The notes under the pieces are model-generated. The model made no database searches. It was not told the DNA's origin and was given only the letters and a program-made list of their open reading frames with translations. Positions 48,497 through 61,489 of a stretch of 64,000 nucleotides of DNA are shown here, piece after piece. The stretch's first letter is position 1, and each line of letters starts with the position of its first letter. This stretch comes from Lachnospiraceae bacterium. Its GTDB lineage: Bacteria > Bacillota > Clostridia > Lachnospirales > Lachnospiraceae. Location of the stretch: the NCBI GenBank assembly GCA_910575445.1, contig CAJTFW010000007.1:93008-157007 (forward strand). Direction: 5' to 3'. A program made the position numbers and the translations under genes.

Positions 48497-50338
48497 TTAC
48501 TCTACGGTTACGGATTTTGCCAGATTTCTGGGCTTATCCACATCTAGTCCTTTGGCGCAGCTTACATAATATCCCATCAACTGTAAGGGAATAATCGCAA
48601 CACTGGTCGTAAAATGGGCGTCTGTCTTTGGCACATAGACGGTAAAATCTGCGGTATCTTCAATCGAATAATTGCCATAGTTTGTAAGCCCCATCAGATA
48701 GGCCCCGCGGCTCTTGACCTCTACCATATTGGAAAGCGTCTTCTCGAACAGATGTTCTTGTGTTACAACACTGACCACCAGGATGCCATCCTCCACTAAA
48801 GAAATCGTTCCATGTTTCAGCTCACCTGCCGCATAAGCTTCCGAATGGACATAACTAATCTCCTTCATCTTCAGGCTGCCTTCTAAGCTAATCGCATAGT
48901 CAATCCCACGACCGATAAAGAAAATATCATGCACACTGGAAAATTTACTTGCAAACCACTGTACGCGCTCTTTGTCCTCTAAGACCTTTGCAATCTTATC
49001 CGGCAACGTCAAAAGCTCTGCAATCAGCTGATGATAATATGTCTCACTGATACTTCCACGCACCTTTGCAAACTGAATGGCAAGCAGATAACTCGCTATC
49101 AGCTGTGTACTGTATGCCTTGGTTGTGGCAACCGCAATCTCCGGGCCAGCCAAGGTATAGAAGACATAATCAGCTTCTCTTGGAATACTAGAGCCCACCA
49201 CATTGACAACCGCAAGCGTACGAATCCCTTTGCTTTTGGCTTCCCGAAGTGCTGCTAGGCTGTCTGCGGTCTCCCCGGACTGGCTGATAATCAAGACCAG
49301 CGAATCTTCTACAAGTACCGGATTCCGATAGCGAAATTCGGATGCCAAATCGACTTCAACCGGAATCTTAACTAAATCTTCTAGTACATATTTTGCTGTA
49401 ATGCCCACATGATAGGCACTGCCGCAAGCCACAATATAGATTCTTTGAATCTCCTTTATCTCCTCCTCTGAAAGTCCAACCGAGCTTAAATCAATCGTAT
49501 TGTCCTTTACATAGGTATGGATGGTATCATGTACTGCTTTGGGCTGTTCTTGAATCTCTTTCATCATAAAATGCTCATAGCCGCCTTTTTCCGCAGCTTC
49601 TGCATCCCATTTAATCTCTACTGGCTCTTTCGTGAGCTCTTCTCTGTCAATATTGTAGAAGGTGATATCATCCTTGCTAAGTCTTGCAATCTCTAAATTG
49701 TCGATATAGTACACATTTCTGGTATATTTTAAGATAGCCGGCACATCAGAAGCAATCAGTTTCCCGTCTTTATTCTGACCGACAATCAGTGGACTGTCTT
49801 TACGCACCGTGTAGATAACACCTGGCTCGTCTTTTAGCATAATACCCAGAGCATAGGAGCCTCGTACTCTTAGCATCACCTTTACAATCGCTTCTAGCGC
49901 ATTTTGCTGATATTTTTTATAATAATAGTCCAAAAGCTTTGTCACCACTTCGGTGTCTGTCTGCGAATAAAACGAATAACCACTTTTTATAAGCTTCTCT
50001 TTTAGCTCCAGATAGTTCTCTATAATCCCGTTATGTACTAAGATAACATTCTGGTCATCGCTGTAATGCGGATGCGCATTCTTCATTGACGGCTCGCCAT
50101 GGGTCGCCCATCTGGTATGCCCGATGCCACAGCTGCCTGGTACGGTACGCCCGCTGTCTGTCTTCTCCACTAACTGCTTTAGACGTCCTTTTACCTTTAC
50201 AATCTCCACTCGGTCTGAGTCATCTCTCTTTACTGCAATTCCAGCCGAATCATAACCCCGATATTCAAGCTTTGCCAATCCATCTAAAAGTACCGGCGCT
50301 GCCTGAGAAGCCCCGACAAATCCAACGATTCCACACAT
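48497..50338 (-). CDS. glmS: Glutamine-fructose-6-phosphate aminotransferase (isomerizing)
   Basis: This 613-residue protein has the N-terminal glutaminase with nucleophile Cys (MCGIVGFVG), GHTRWATHGEPS and DTEVVTKL, two SIS domains (IVACGSAYHVG, LIISQSGETADSLAAL) and the C-terminal PRNLAKSVTVE. It makes glucosamine-6-phosphate for cell-wall synthesis. Its 5' leader is short and no glmS ribozyme is recognisable between promoter and start, unlike in many Firmicutes. Confidence 0.97.
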   Translation of the reverse strand: MCGIVGFVGASQAAPVLLDGLAKLEYRGYDSAGIAVKRDDSDRVEIVKVKGRLKQLVEKTDSGRTVPGSCGIGHTRWATHGEPSMKNAHPHYSDDQNVILVHNGIIENYLELKEKLIKSGYSFYSQTDTEVVTKLLDYYYKKYQQNALEAIVKVMLRVRGSYALGIMLKDEPGVIYTVRKDSPLIVGQNKDGKLIASDVPAILKYTRNVYYIDNLEIARLSKDDITFYNIDREELTKEPVEIKWDAEAAEKGGYEHFMMKEIQEQPKAVHDTIHTYVKDNTIDLSSVGLSEEEIKEIQRIYIVACGSAYHVGITAKYVLEDLVKIPVEVDLASEFRYRNPVLVEDSLVLIISQSGETADSLAALREAKSKGIRTLAVVNVVGSSIPREADYVFYTLAGPEIAVATTKAYSTQLIASYLLAIQFAKVRGSISETYYHQLIAELLTLPDKIAKVLEDKERVQWFASKFSSVHDIFFIGRGIDYAISLEGSLKMKEISYVHSEAYAAGELKHGTISLVEDGILVVSVVTQEHLFEKTLSNMVEVKSRGAYLMGLTNYGNYSIEDTADFTVYVPKTDAHFTTSVAIIPLQLMGYYVSCAKGLDVDKPRNLAKSVTVE

Positions 50339-50372
50339 ATGTTTCTCCTTTGGCTCTTTTTTCTATTTCCCC

Positions 50373-50402
50373 ACTATACCACATCTATCACGCTTTTGAC
50401 AA
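50373..50402 (-). promoter_or_regulatory. Promoter of glmS
   Basis: Minus strand TTGTCA (50402-50397) and TATAGT (50378-50373), 18-base spacer, about 35 bases from the start codon. Confidence 0.6.
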
Positions 50403-50510
50403 CTCTATCCTCTATTTTTTCCAATTGCCACTTTTGACATATTTTTGACAAATTGCACAATTTTCCCTTTTGTCACTAACGATTCCAGACAAAACTGCCG
50501 GAAGATTTCA

Positions 50511-50539
50511 TTGCACTTCCTGGTTTCTGTTGGTAAAAT
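50511..50539 (+). promoter_or_regulatory. Promoter of the mannitol operon
   Basis: TTGCAC (50511-50516) and TAAAAT (50534-50539), 17-base spacer, 30 bases upstream of mtlR. Confidence 0.65.
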
Positions 50540-50569
50540 AATAACAAAAGGGAAGGGGGATAACAAAAG

Positions 50570-52732
50570 ATGGCAACGAATGTTTCAGATACCCAAGCAT
50601 CCTCTTCCCGTACACTGACCAGAAGACAACGAGACATCGTGAAGATTTTAGCAAAGACCGCTGGCAACCCTGTCCCCGTAGGTGCTATCTCAGAAAAATT
50701 AGATGTCTCCTCTAGAACTATCCTCCGGGAACTTCCGGCTATCGAACAGTGGTTAAGTGAAAATGATTTTACCTTTATAAAAAAGCCAGGTGTTGGTGTC
50801 TCCATCGAAGAAGATAAAGCAGCCATCGAGCTCCTTTTAGAGCTTTTAGGCATCTCTGACACACAGACGGGCTACAGCCAGAAGGAACGGCGCCGGCAGA
50901 TTCTTGGAGAACTGCTCTTTGTCAGAGAACCCATAAAATCCTATGTATTTTTATCCCGTTTTCATATCTCTGAAGGAACACTTGCCAAAGACCTAGATGC
51001 ACTAGAAGAATGGCTCTTGACATATCAGGTAAAAATTCTTCGTCGCCCGGGCGTTGGCATCTTTTTAGAAGGCACAGAGACCGCTTATCGACAGGCGATT
51101 GCCAATGCTGCATTAGAATTTATGGACGACGGCGAGATTCTAAGTCTTCTAAGAGGCAGCGAACAAAAAAATCCTTCTGTCCGTTCATCACTTATGACCA
51201 ATCGCCTGTTCAGTTTTATGGATACGCAGATTGTGGCCTTTGTAGAAGAGATTCTGGCAGATACCGAAAAAGAATTACATATTCAATATACCGACAGTGG
51301 CTATATGGCTCTGGTTGTTCATCTCTCCCTCTCGATAAAAAGGCTGCGCTCAGGAGAGAAGATAGAGATGGACCAAGAAGAACTGCAAAATCTTACCACT
51401 TTTCCAGAATATCCGGTAGCCAAACAGATTGCTAGGCGTATCGGTGAGCGTTTTTCACTCTCGATTCCAGCAGAAGAGATTGGATTTATCACAATGCATC
51501 TCTCAAGCGCCCGCATCTGGCCGCAGACTAGACGGCTCAAAAGTCAGCTACAGTCCATCAATACCAGGCAAGTCGTGATGTCGATTGTAGAGCGTGTAGA
51601 AGCAGAGCTTCATCTTCCTTTCCATACCTGCAATCGGATGATTGAAGAGCTTACAAGCCATATGGACTCAATGATTAGCCGGCTCTCGATGAATATTCAG
51701 CTGGACAATTCTCAGGGAGATGCCATCAGACAAAAATATCCCGATATCTACCAGGCGGTCGAGCGTGCCTGTGGACTTTTTCGGGAACGCCTATATATAG
51801 AAGATATTTCTCCATCGGAGATTACCTTTGTGGCAATGCACTTTGCAGCGGCGGCTGAGACACTTCGCGTTGAACAGAAAAAGATTGCGGTCGCTGTGGT
51901 CTGTCCAAGTGGTATGGGGGCCTCTAGAATGTTGGCAGCCAACTTGATAAGAAGTTTACATAATATAGATATTCGACAGATTATGTCGGCGTTTCGCTTA
52001 GAGCCTCAGAAGCTTTTGGAAGATGGCATTGACTTAGTTATCTCCACCGTACCGCTTCAGATTGATTTTCCAAATGTCTGTGTCAGTCCGATTCCACAGA
52101 CACAGGATATGCTGGTTATCACCCATGCCGTTGACACCATCAGCCGGCAGAAGACCAAAGAAAGTGACAAAGAGATAACCGCTCCTTTTGTCACACAGCA
52201 TCTTACCCTTTCGGATGTCCGGTCACTGACACGCACAGGGGAAGAAATCGAAGAGCTTCTTGACCATTTTCTGATAAAAGAAATCTCTGGCATCTGTCAA
52301 GTGGAGAGCCTGCTTGGTCAGGCAGCCTCGGTCTTTGCAGACACCATCCTAGAACGACAGCTTATCGGTCAGGACCTAGCCCGCAGAGAGGCAATTAAAA
52401 ATACCTTTATCCCGGAACTTGGCATCTATCTTCTTCACTGCCGTACCATGGCCGTCAGACACTGCCGCTGTGCTTTCTTAAGTCTTCAGGAACCGATTCA
52501 GATGTCAAATGGAACCTTAGAAGGCGCGATACTATTATTGGCTCCTCAGTCAGAGCAAAAAGAATGTCTAGAAGTTATCAGCCGCATCAGTATGCTTCTG
52601 GTAGAAGACAAACGATTTTTACAGGCGCTAAAAAGCAAGAACGTAAGCGAGGGATACGCACTTGCCAAACAAGCCCTGTTAAAATATTATCAAAACCTTA
52701 TCATAAAAAGAAAAGGAGATGGAACACTATGA
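50570..52732 (+). CDS. mtlR: PTS-controlled transcription activator of the mannitol operon
   Basis: This 720-residue MtlR/BglG-type regulator has N-terminal helix-turn-helix domains (LTRRQRDIVKILAKTAG, LDVSSRTILRELPAIEQWL), two PRD domains (MALVVHLSLSIKRLRSGEK; ITFVAMHFAAAAETLR), a GatB-like EIIB region (VAVVCPSGMGASRMLAANLI) and an EIIA-like domain with GIYLLHCRT. Phosphorylation by PTS proteins tunes its activity. It is the first gene of mtlR-mtlA-mtlD-HPr and overlaps mtlA as ATGA. Its product probably activates its own operon. Confidence 0.92.
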   Translation: MATNVSDTQASSSRTLTRRQRDIVKILAKTAGNPVPVGAISEKLDVSSRTILRELPAIEQWLSENDFTFIKKPGVGVSIEEDKAAIELLLELLGISDTQTGYSQKERRRQILGELLFVREPIKSYVFLSRFHISEGTLAKDLDALEEWLLTYQVKILRRPGVGIFLEGTETAYRQAIANAALEFMDDGEILSLLRGSEQKNPSVRSSLMTNRLFSFMDTQIVAFVEEILADTEKELHIQYTDSGYMALVVHLSLSIKRLRSGEKIEMDQEELQNLTTFPEYPVAKQIARRIGERFSLSIPAEEIGFITMHLSSARIWPQTRRLKSQLQSINTRQVVMSIVERVEAELHLPFHTCNRMIEELTSHMDSMISRLSMNIQLDNSQGDAIRQKYPDIYQAVERACGLFRERLYIEDISPSEITFVAMHFAAAAETLRVEQKKIAVAVVCPSGMGASRMLAANLIRSLHNIDIRQIMSAFRLEPQKLLEDGIDLVISTVPLQIDFPNVCVSPIPQTQDMLVITHAVDTISRQKTKESDKEITAPFVTQHLTLSDVRSLTRTGEEIEELLDHFLIKEISGICQVESLLGQAASVFADTILERQLIGQDLARREAIKNTFIPELGIYLLHCRTMAVRHCRCAFLSLQEPIQMSNGTLEGAILLLAPQSEQKECLEVISRISMLLVEDKRFLQALKSKNVSEGYALAKQALLKYYQNLIIKRKGDGTL

Positions 52733-54591
52733 AAAACTTTGCACAGAAATTTGGTAAGTTTCTCTCAGGTATGGTAATGCCCAATATCGGGGCCTTTATC
52801 GCATGGGGATTTATTACCGCACTCTTTATCCCGGATGGCTGGCTCCCTAACGAAGGGCTTGCATCTATTCAGCCTCACATATTAACCTATCTGCTTCCGA
52901 TACTGATTGCTGCACAAGGTGGTAAGATGGTCGGTGGAGACCGTGGACGCGTTATGGGTACGATTGCCATTATGGGATGTATCGCTGGTTCCGACTATAC
53001 GATGTTAATGGGCGCTATGGCTATCGGACCTCTTGCTGGATGGGTTATCAAAAAATTTGATAAAGCCATGGAAGGCAATATGCCAGCTGGCTTTGAGATG
53101 CTGATTAACAACTTCTCTGTTGGTATCTTTGGTATGATTATGGCCATCCTTGGATACTATATCATCGGTCCGATAATGGGCTTTATCCTGTCCATCCTAG
53201 CTGGTGGCGTACAGTTCCTTGTAAACGCAAGCCTGCTTCCTCTCGTTGCTATCTTCTTGGAGCCGGCAAAGGTACTGTTCCTAAACAATGCTATCAACCA
53301 CGGCGTCTTCACTCCGATTGGTATTACACAGGCAGCAGAGACCGGAAAATCCATTATGTATATGTTAGAGGCAAACCCAGGACCAGGACTTGGTGTCCTT
53401 ATCGCTTACTGGATGTTCTCCAAAGATAAGATGACCAAAGACTCTGCACCAGGCGCAATTATCATTCATTTCTTCGGTGGTATCCATGAGATTTACTTCC
53501 CATATATCCTGATGAACCCAATGGTAATTATTGCACCAATCGTAGGAAATATCTGTGCGATTTTCTTCTACACCATCACAGGTTGTGGTCTGATTGGAGC
53601 AGCTTCTCCAGGATCTATCATTGCCTTTATGTCTATGAGCCCTCGTTCTTCGATGCTTTTAACCTTCTTAGGCGTTGTGATTGCAACTGGCGTATCTTTT
53701 GTAATTGCAAGCCCGATTATCAAGATGTCTGGTGTCAAGAATCTAGAAGATGCCCAGGCACAGACTGCTTCTATGAAAGCAGAGTCCAAAGGATTATCTG
53801 CTCCTAATGCACCAGTAAAAGACGCTGGAAAAGTGAAAAAAGTTGTCTTTGCATGTGATGCTGGTATGGGTTCTTCTGCAATGGGTGCGACCAAATTCCG
53901 CAACCGTGTCAAAGCCGCTCGTCCAGACCTTACCGTTATCAATACTTCCGTAGACAATATCCCGGCAGACTGTGACATCGCGGTTGTTCAGACCACATTG
54001 GTAGAGCGTGCCAAGAAATCTGCACCACAGGCTCAGATGGTTACGATTGGCAACTTCTTAGCAGACCCGGCACTAGATGACCTCTATATTCAGCTTACTA
54101 CAGGAGATGAAGCTGTGGCAGAACCAAAAGGTGAGAACACAGACCCGGTTGTTCCGACAGCTACCCCAGGTAGAAAGATTATGATTGCCGATGGTATCAG
54201 ACTGAACCAGACCCCAGGCACCAAAGAAGAAGCTATCCAGGCTGCTGGTGAACTGATGTGCCAGTTAGGATATGTCGATGCTTCCTATGTAGACGCTATG
54301 CAGGAGCGCGAGAAGCTTGTCACTACTTATATGGGTATGGGTATCGCAATTCCACACGGCACCACCCAGGCGAAAGGAACCGTTAAGAAGACAGGTATCG
54401 TTCTCTTCCAGTACCCGGACGGTGTTCCATTTGGCGATGAGAAGGCCAATCTGGTCTTTGGTATCGCTGGTATTGGCGATGAGCACTTAGACCTTCTTGC
54501 AAAAATCTGTGAAGTCTTAGAAGATGAAGAAGTACTTGAAAAAATGAAGACCACTGACGATGTGGAGTGGATTTTAAAACAGCTTTCCTAA
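52729..54591 (+). CDS. mtlA: PTS mannitol transporter EIICBA
   Basis: This 620-residue protein begins MKNFAQKFGKFLSGMVMPNI at the ATG overlapping the mtlR stop, with AAAGGAGATGG upstream. The membrane EIIC part covers about 1-340, the EIIB part has the phosphocysteine in VVFACDAGMGSSAMG, and the EIIA part has the phosphohistidine in GIAIPHGTTQAK. It imports and phosphorylates mannitol to mannitol-1-phosphate. All three domains are fused, as in E. coli MtlA, whereas many Firmicutes carry EIIA separately. Confidence 0.95.
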   Translation: MKNFAQKFGKFLSGMVMPNIGAFIAWGFITALFIPDGWLPNEGLASIQPHILTYLLPILIAAQGGKMVGGDRGRVMGTIAIMGCIAGSDYTMLMGAMAIGPLAGWVIKKFDKAMEGNMPAGFEMLINNFSVGIFGMIMAILGYYIIGPIMGFILSILAGGVQFLVNASLLPLVAIFLEPAKVLFLNNAINHGVFTPIGITQAAETGKSIMYMLEANPGPGLGVLIAYWMFSKDKMTKDSAPGAIIIHFFGGIHEIYFPYILMNPMVIIAPIVGNICAIFFYTITGCGLIGAASPGSIIAFMSMSPRSSMLLTFLGVVIATGVSFVIASPIIKMSGVKNLEDAQAQTASMKAESKGLSAPNAPVKDAGKVKKVVFACDAGMGSSAMGATKFRNRVKAARPDLTVINTSVDNIPADCDIAVVQTTLVERAKKSAPQAQMVTIGNFLADPALDDLYIQLTTGDEAVAEPKGENTDPVVPTATPGRKIMIADGIRLNQTPGTKEEAIQAAGELMCQLGYVDASYVDAMQEREKLVTTYMGMGIAIPHGTTQAKGTVKKTGIVLFQYPDGVPFGDEKANLVFGIAGIGDEHLDLLAKICEVLEDEEVLEKMKTTDDVEWILKQLS

Positions 54592-54619
54592 AATAACATA
54601 ATAAAAGAGGTAGTATAAT

Positions 54620-55774
54620 ATGAAAACAGCAATTCAATTTGGCGCCGGCAATATCGGCCGTGGATTTATTGGTATGCTTCTGGCAGAAGCTGGTTATCGG
54701 GTTGTCTTCGCCGATGTCAGCGAAGTGATTATCAACCGTCTTGCAGAGGATAAAAGTTATACCGTTCATGTGATGGACACCGAGGTAGAAGATGTCGTTA
54801 TCACCAATATCACCGGAATTCTCTCAAACGGTGAAGAGATTATTGACGAGATTGCAAAAGCAGAGGTATTGACCACTGCAGTTGGTCTGCGTGTGCTTCA
54901 GTTTATCGCACCGACTATCGCAAAAGGTATTCAGAAAAAGATTGCCGCTGGTGATAAGACACCGCTGAACATTATCGCCTGTGAAAATGCGATTCGTGCC
55001 ACCTCTCAGTTAAAAGAACATGTGTACGGTATCCTCTCCGAGGAAGAGAAAGCATACTGCGAACAGTATATTGGCTTTGCAGACTGCTCAGTAGACCGTA
55101 TCGTTCCTCCGGTGCGCAGCGAAAATCCAGTAGATGTTGTAGTAGAAAAATACTGCGAATGGAATGTAGAGAAGGCTTCTCTAAAAGGCGACATTCCCAA
55201 GATTCCAGGGATGAATCTGGCAGATAACCTGATGGCTTATATCCAGAGAAAGCTTTTTACCCTAAATACCGGCCACTGCATCACTGCTTACACAGGCATG
55301 TTAGCTGGCCATAAGACGATTGATGAATCCATCAAAGACCCAAAGATTTATGAGCTTGTCAAAGCTGCAATGACTCAGTCGGGAGATGGTCTGATTCAGA
55401 GATTTGGATTTGACAAAGAGGCACATTATCACTATATTGACAAGATTATCAACCGTTTTAAAAATCCTTATCTTCAGGATGATGTTGCACGTGTTGGACG
55501 CGAACCGCTTCGTAAGCTCTCCGCAGATGATCGTTTAATCAGCCCTCTAACCACTGCCATGTCCTACGGACTGCCAGTCGACAAGCTGATACTGGGAATT
55601 GGCGCAGCCCTTCGCTACAACAACCCAGACGATGCACAGAGTCAGGAGTTACAGGCAAAGATTGCAGAAAAAGGCGTAGCTGCTGCTTTCTCCGAGGTAT
55701 CTGGTGTGACAGATGCTGCACTTTTAGAGCAGGTAACAAAAGCTTACGACCAAATCACTGAGCTTTTTCAGTAA
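54620..55774 (+). CDS. mtlD: Mannitol-1-phosphate 5-dehydrogenase
   Basis: This 384-residue protein starts MKTAIQFGAGNIGRGFIGML, the NAD-binding motif of MtlD, and has the catalytic region KLFTLNTGHCITAYTGMLAG followed by HKTI. It oxidises mannitol-1-phosphate to fructose-6-phosphate. It lies 29 bases after mtlA with AAAAGAGG upstream of the ATG. Confidence 0.96.
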   Translation: MKTAIQFGAGNIGRGFIGMLLAEAGYRVVFADVSEVIINRLAEDKSYTVHVMDTEVEDVVITNITGILSNGEEIIDEIAKAEVLTTAVGLRVLQFIAPTIAKGIQKKIAAGDKTPLNIIACENAIRATSQLKEHVYGILSEEEKAYCEQYIGFADCSVDRIVPPVRSENPVDVVVEKYCEWNVEKASLKGDIPKIPGMNLADNLMAYIQRKLFTLNTGHCITAYTGMLAGHKTIDESIKDPKIYELVKAAMTQSGDGLIQRFGFDKEAHYHYIDKIINRFKNPYLQDDVARVGREPLRKLSADDRLISPLTTAMSYGLPVDKLILGIGAALRYNNPDDAQSQELQAKIAEKGVAAAFSEVSGVTDAALLEQVTKAYDQITELFQ

Positions 55775-55801
55775 GACAGAACAAAAGAAACGGAGCAGCC
55801 T

Positions 55802-56068
55802 ATGATTAGCAAATCGGTTACTTTAAGTTCCAATGATTTCTTCCACGCAAGACCCGCTGCTAAAATTGCCGACGCGGCAAAATCCTACGAGAGCGTGATT
55901 ATGGTAATGCTTGGCACAGAGATTGCGGACGCCAAAAACGCCTTCTCTCTGATGCGCCTAAGCCATCCAAAAGGCTCCTCCGTGGACATCCTAGCTGACG
56001 GCCCTGATGAGACAACTGCCATTACAGGAGTGATTCAGGCAATACAGGAAGAATTTACACCACATTAA
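55802..56068 (+). CDS. HPr-family phosphocarrier, position 46 not serine
   Basis: This 88-residue HPr paralogue keeps the EI phosphorylation site His15 in FFHARPA. At position 46, where HPr of Firmicutes has the serine that HPr kinase modifies (AKS46IM), it has Asn (DAKNAFSLM); a serine occurs at 49 instead. The protein would therefore pass phosphate to the mannitol EII but may not serve catabolite repression through HPr kinase. It is last in the mannitol operon, 28 bases after mtlD, and a strong terminator follows. Confidence 0.85.
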   Translation: MISKSVTLSSNDFFHARPAAKIADAAKSYESVIMVMLGTEIADAKNAFSLMRLSHPKGSSVDILADGPDETTAITGVIQAIQEEFTPH

Positions 56069-56115
56069 ACATATCCCGCCAAAGCAGTTTTACAGCTACT
56101 TTGGCGGGATATGTT
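56068..56115 (+). terminator. Terminator of the mannitol operon
   Basis: AACATATCCCGCCAAAG pairs perfectly with CTTTGGCGGGATATGTT (17 bp), followed by an AU-rich tract. It sits between convergent operons and may act both ways. Confidence 0.85.
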
Positions 56116-56119
56116 ACTA

Positions 56120-57403
56120 TTATTTATTGATAATTCCTTCACAAACCATCTGATAAACTTCTTTATAGGTTTTCCCATGTGCCTGACACAGAGCTATCAC
56201 ACTTTCATATTCTGGAAAGAAGCGCTCTTTGTCTTTATAGAGACAGACTTTTACTTTTGCCTCACCAAGAGGCGTCTGTACTGTGCAAATCTTTCGTTTT
56301 AGTATTGTTCGTTCCATACGAACTCTTCGAATCCCAATCGTCGTTGTCTCTGCAAAGATTATCTGTTCCATCTTCTCTATCTCTTCTTTTGTACAGATAA
56401 CATTAAGCTGATACGCCGGACGATTCTTCTTCATATAAGATGGAATATAATGAACATCTCTTGCCCCTGCTTTTAGTAAACGTTCCATCACATAACCAAG
56501 ATTTTCCCCACTGCAATCGTCGATATTGGTCTCTAGCTTATAGATAACATCCTTCTCCTCTGTATCTTCTTTTATCAGCATTGCACGCAGCATACTTGGT
56601 CTGTCATATTGTCTTTTGCCAGCTCCCATTCCAATCTTCTCCACAGTAAAGACTTCTGGAAGCGTCTCCATTGTCCGCAAAGCAGCAACAATCGCCGCCC
56701 CGGTAGGCGTCACCAGCTCTCCTTTTGTCTCTGTTATCTGTAATGGCAGCTTATATTCCTGCACAATATTGACCACCGCCGGCACTGGCACCGGCAAGAT
56801 TCCATGCTGACAACGAATCGTTCCCTGCCCTTCGTTTAACTTCGTGACAACTACATCCGTAATGGAAAGATTATCCAGACAGACCGCAACAGCCACAATA
56901 TCCACAATCGAATCCACAGAACCCACTTCATGAAAATGCACCTGCTCTAAAGGCACTCCATGCGCTTTTGCTTCAGCCTGTGCCAGAATCTCAAAAATCT
57001 TTCTGGCTGTTTTTTTTGCATTAGCTGTAAGCTTTGCATGTTCTATTATATGCAAAATATCCGAAAGTCCGCGATGCTGATGCTCTTTCTGTGTATGTGA
57101 CTCTACTTTTTCATGCAGATGTTCTTTACCATGATGGTGCCCATGTTCATGATTATGCCCATGCAGGTATTCCATATCATGGTCGTGATTCTCATGTTCT
57201 TTATCTAAGACCACATCAAAATCACACATCAAAAGCCCTGCTTTCTTTATTTGATGAACCACCATCTGAAATCCTGTTACCAAAAGGCTGTCAAGAGCCT
57301 GTTCAAGCACTGCTTGATCCGCCCCCAAATCCAAAAGCGCAGCCACTGTCATATCCCCGCTGATACCGCTTTCACATTCTAGATATAATATCTTTTTTTC
57401 CAT
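56120..57403 (-). CDS. larC: Nickel-pincer cofactor insertion protein (nickel chelatase)
   Basis: This 427-residue protein matches LarC: LYLECESGISGDMTVAALLDLG at the start, VHFHEVGSVDSIVDIVAVA, NEGQGTIRCQHGILPVP, TPTGAAIVAAL, and LETNIDDCSGENLGYVMERL. A His-rich stretch (about 72-115, HGHNHEHGHHHGKEHLHE) suits nickel binding. LarC adds Ni to the pincer cofactor of lactate racemase-like enzymes. No larA, larB or larE lies in the window, so the cofactor's other genes and its user must be elsewhere. Confidence 0.92.
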   Translation of the reverse strand: MEKKILYLECESGISGDMTVAALLDLGADQAVLEQALDSLLVTGFQMVVHQIKKAGLLMCDFDVVLDKEHENHDHDMEYLHGHNHEHGHHHGKEHLHEKVESHTQKEHQHRGLSDILHIIEHAKLTANAKKTARKIFEILAQAEAKAHGVPLEQVHFHEVGSVDSIVDIVAVAVCLDNLSITDVVVTKLNEGQGTIRCQHGILPVPVPAVVNIVQEYKLPLQITETKGELVTPTGAAIVAALRTMETLPEVFTVEKIGMGAGKRQYDRPSMLRAMLIKEDTEEKDVIYKLETNIDDCSGENLGYVMERLLKAGARDVHYIPSYMKKNRPAYQLNVICTKEEIEKMEQIIFAETTTIGIRRVRMERTILKRKICTVQTPLGEAKVKVCLYKDKERFFPEYESVIALCQAHGKTYKEVYQMVCEGIINK

Positions 57404-57556
57404 CTATCTAAGTCTCCCATCTACCTTATCTTCTTAACTTTTTTCACAATGGAATCAGTATATCATCTATCTAGTGCTTTTTCTAGTGAAAACTATTATT
57501 GGGATAGTGTAACTTTACTTTTGAGGGTGATAGGTTGAAATGTTTTTTGATACAAA

Positions 57557-57758
57557 GGACGCTCGCCATGGCCTGGTAGATGTTCCTTCCAGACCCCGCT
57601 CGCGCTTAATGAACGCCTATAGCGGTACTAAATTCGCGACTGCGCGTTCCGCTTGCGCTCATTAAGTGCCGATGGCGTCCAATGGGTCTTGCAGGAACAT
57701 CTACCAGACCATGTCGAGCTGTGCGTTGGCTCCGATACACACGCTTTGGGCGGAACAC
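57557..57758 (-). repeat. Dispersed structured repeat family 1, copy C
   Basis: This is an inverted copy relative to A, B and D. Arms CATGGCCTGGTAGATGTTCC (57567-57586) and GGAACATCTACCAGACCATG (57694-57713) are complementary apart from one G-U type position. It carries the extended flank shared with copy B (GTGTTCCGCCCAAAGCG on the minus strand). Copies C and D lie head to head, 57 bases apart, in the 605-bp gap between larC and the beta-glucosidase gene. Confidence 0.9.
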
Positions 57759-57815
57759 TTCACCTATATACCCTACACAATATTATGCGGTAGTGTCTTA
57801 TATATTATGGCTAGC

Positions 57816-57986
57816 CACAGTCAGCCAGGACGGGAGGGGAGTAGGTTCCTGAAAGACCCATTGGACGCCATCGGCACTTAGCGAGCGCAAGCGGAACGCG
57901 CAGTCGCGAGCTTAGTACCGCTATAGGCGTTCATTAAGCGAGAGCGGGGTCTGGAAGGAACCTACTCCCCTCCCGTCCTAGCGTCC
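57816..57986 (+). repeat. Dispersed structured repeat family 1, copy D
   Basis: The core is nearly identical to copies A-C, but the arms are entirely different: 57827-57849 (starting AGGACGGGAGGGGAG) and 57957-57979 (ending CTCCCCTCCCGTCCT) are perfectly complementary over 23 bases. The change of arm sequence with pairing kept is the strongest evidence that the fold of this family is selected or is made by a copying process. Confidence 0.9.
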
Positions 57987-58008
57987 CTTCTATCACAAAA
58001 TACAACCT

Positions 58009-61369
<3,361 letters not shown>

Positions 61370-61445
61370 CTATTTGATATTTTTTTAACACATGCGGGTC
61401 TGCATGTCGAACCATCGCCCTAAAGGGACCGATGGCTTTATAGGA

Positions 61446-61474
61446 AGGTTTGGCCAACTAAATGTCACCATCCT
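61446..61474 (-). promoter_or_regulatory. RAT site before the PTS gene
   Basis: Minus strand AGGATGGTGACATTTAGTTG followed by GCCAAACCT fits the ribonucleic antiterminator target form GGATTGTTACTGCT-like/GGCAAAACC-like. Downstream are a CCATCG/CGATGG hairpin and an ACATGC/GCATGT hairpin. No clear U-run follows, so the matching terminator is uncertain. Confidence 0.65.
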
Positions 61475-61489
61475 GGCATACGTTATCTT

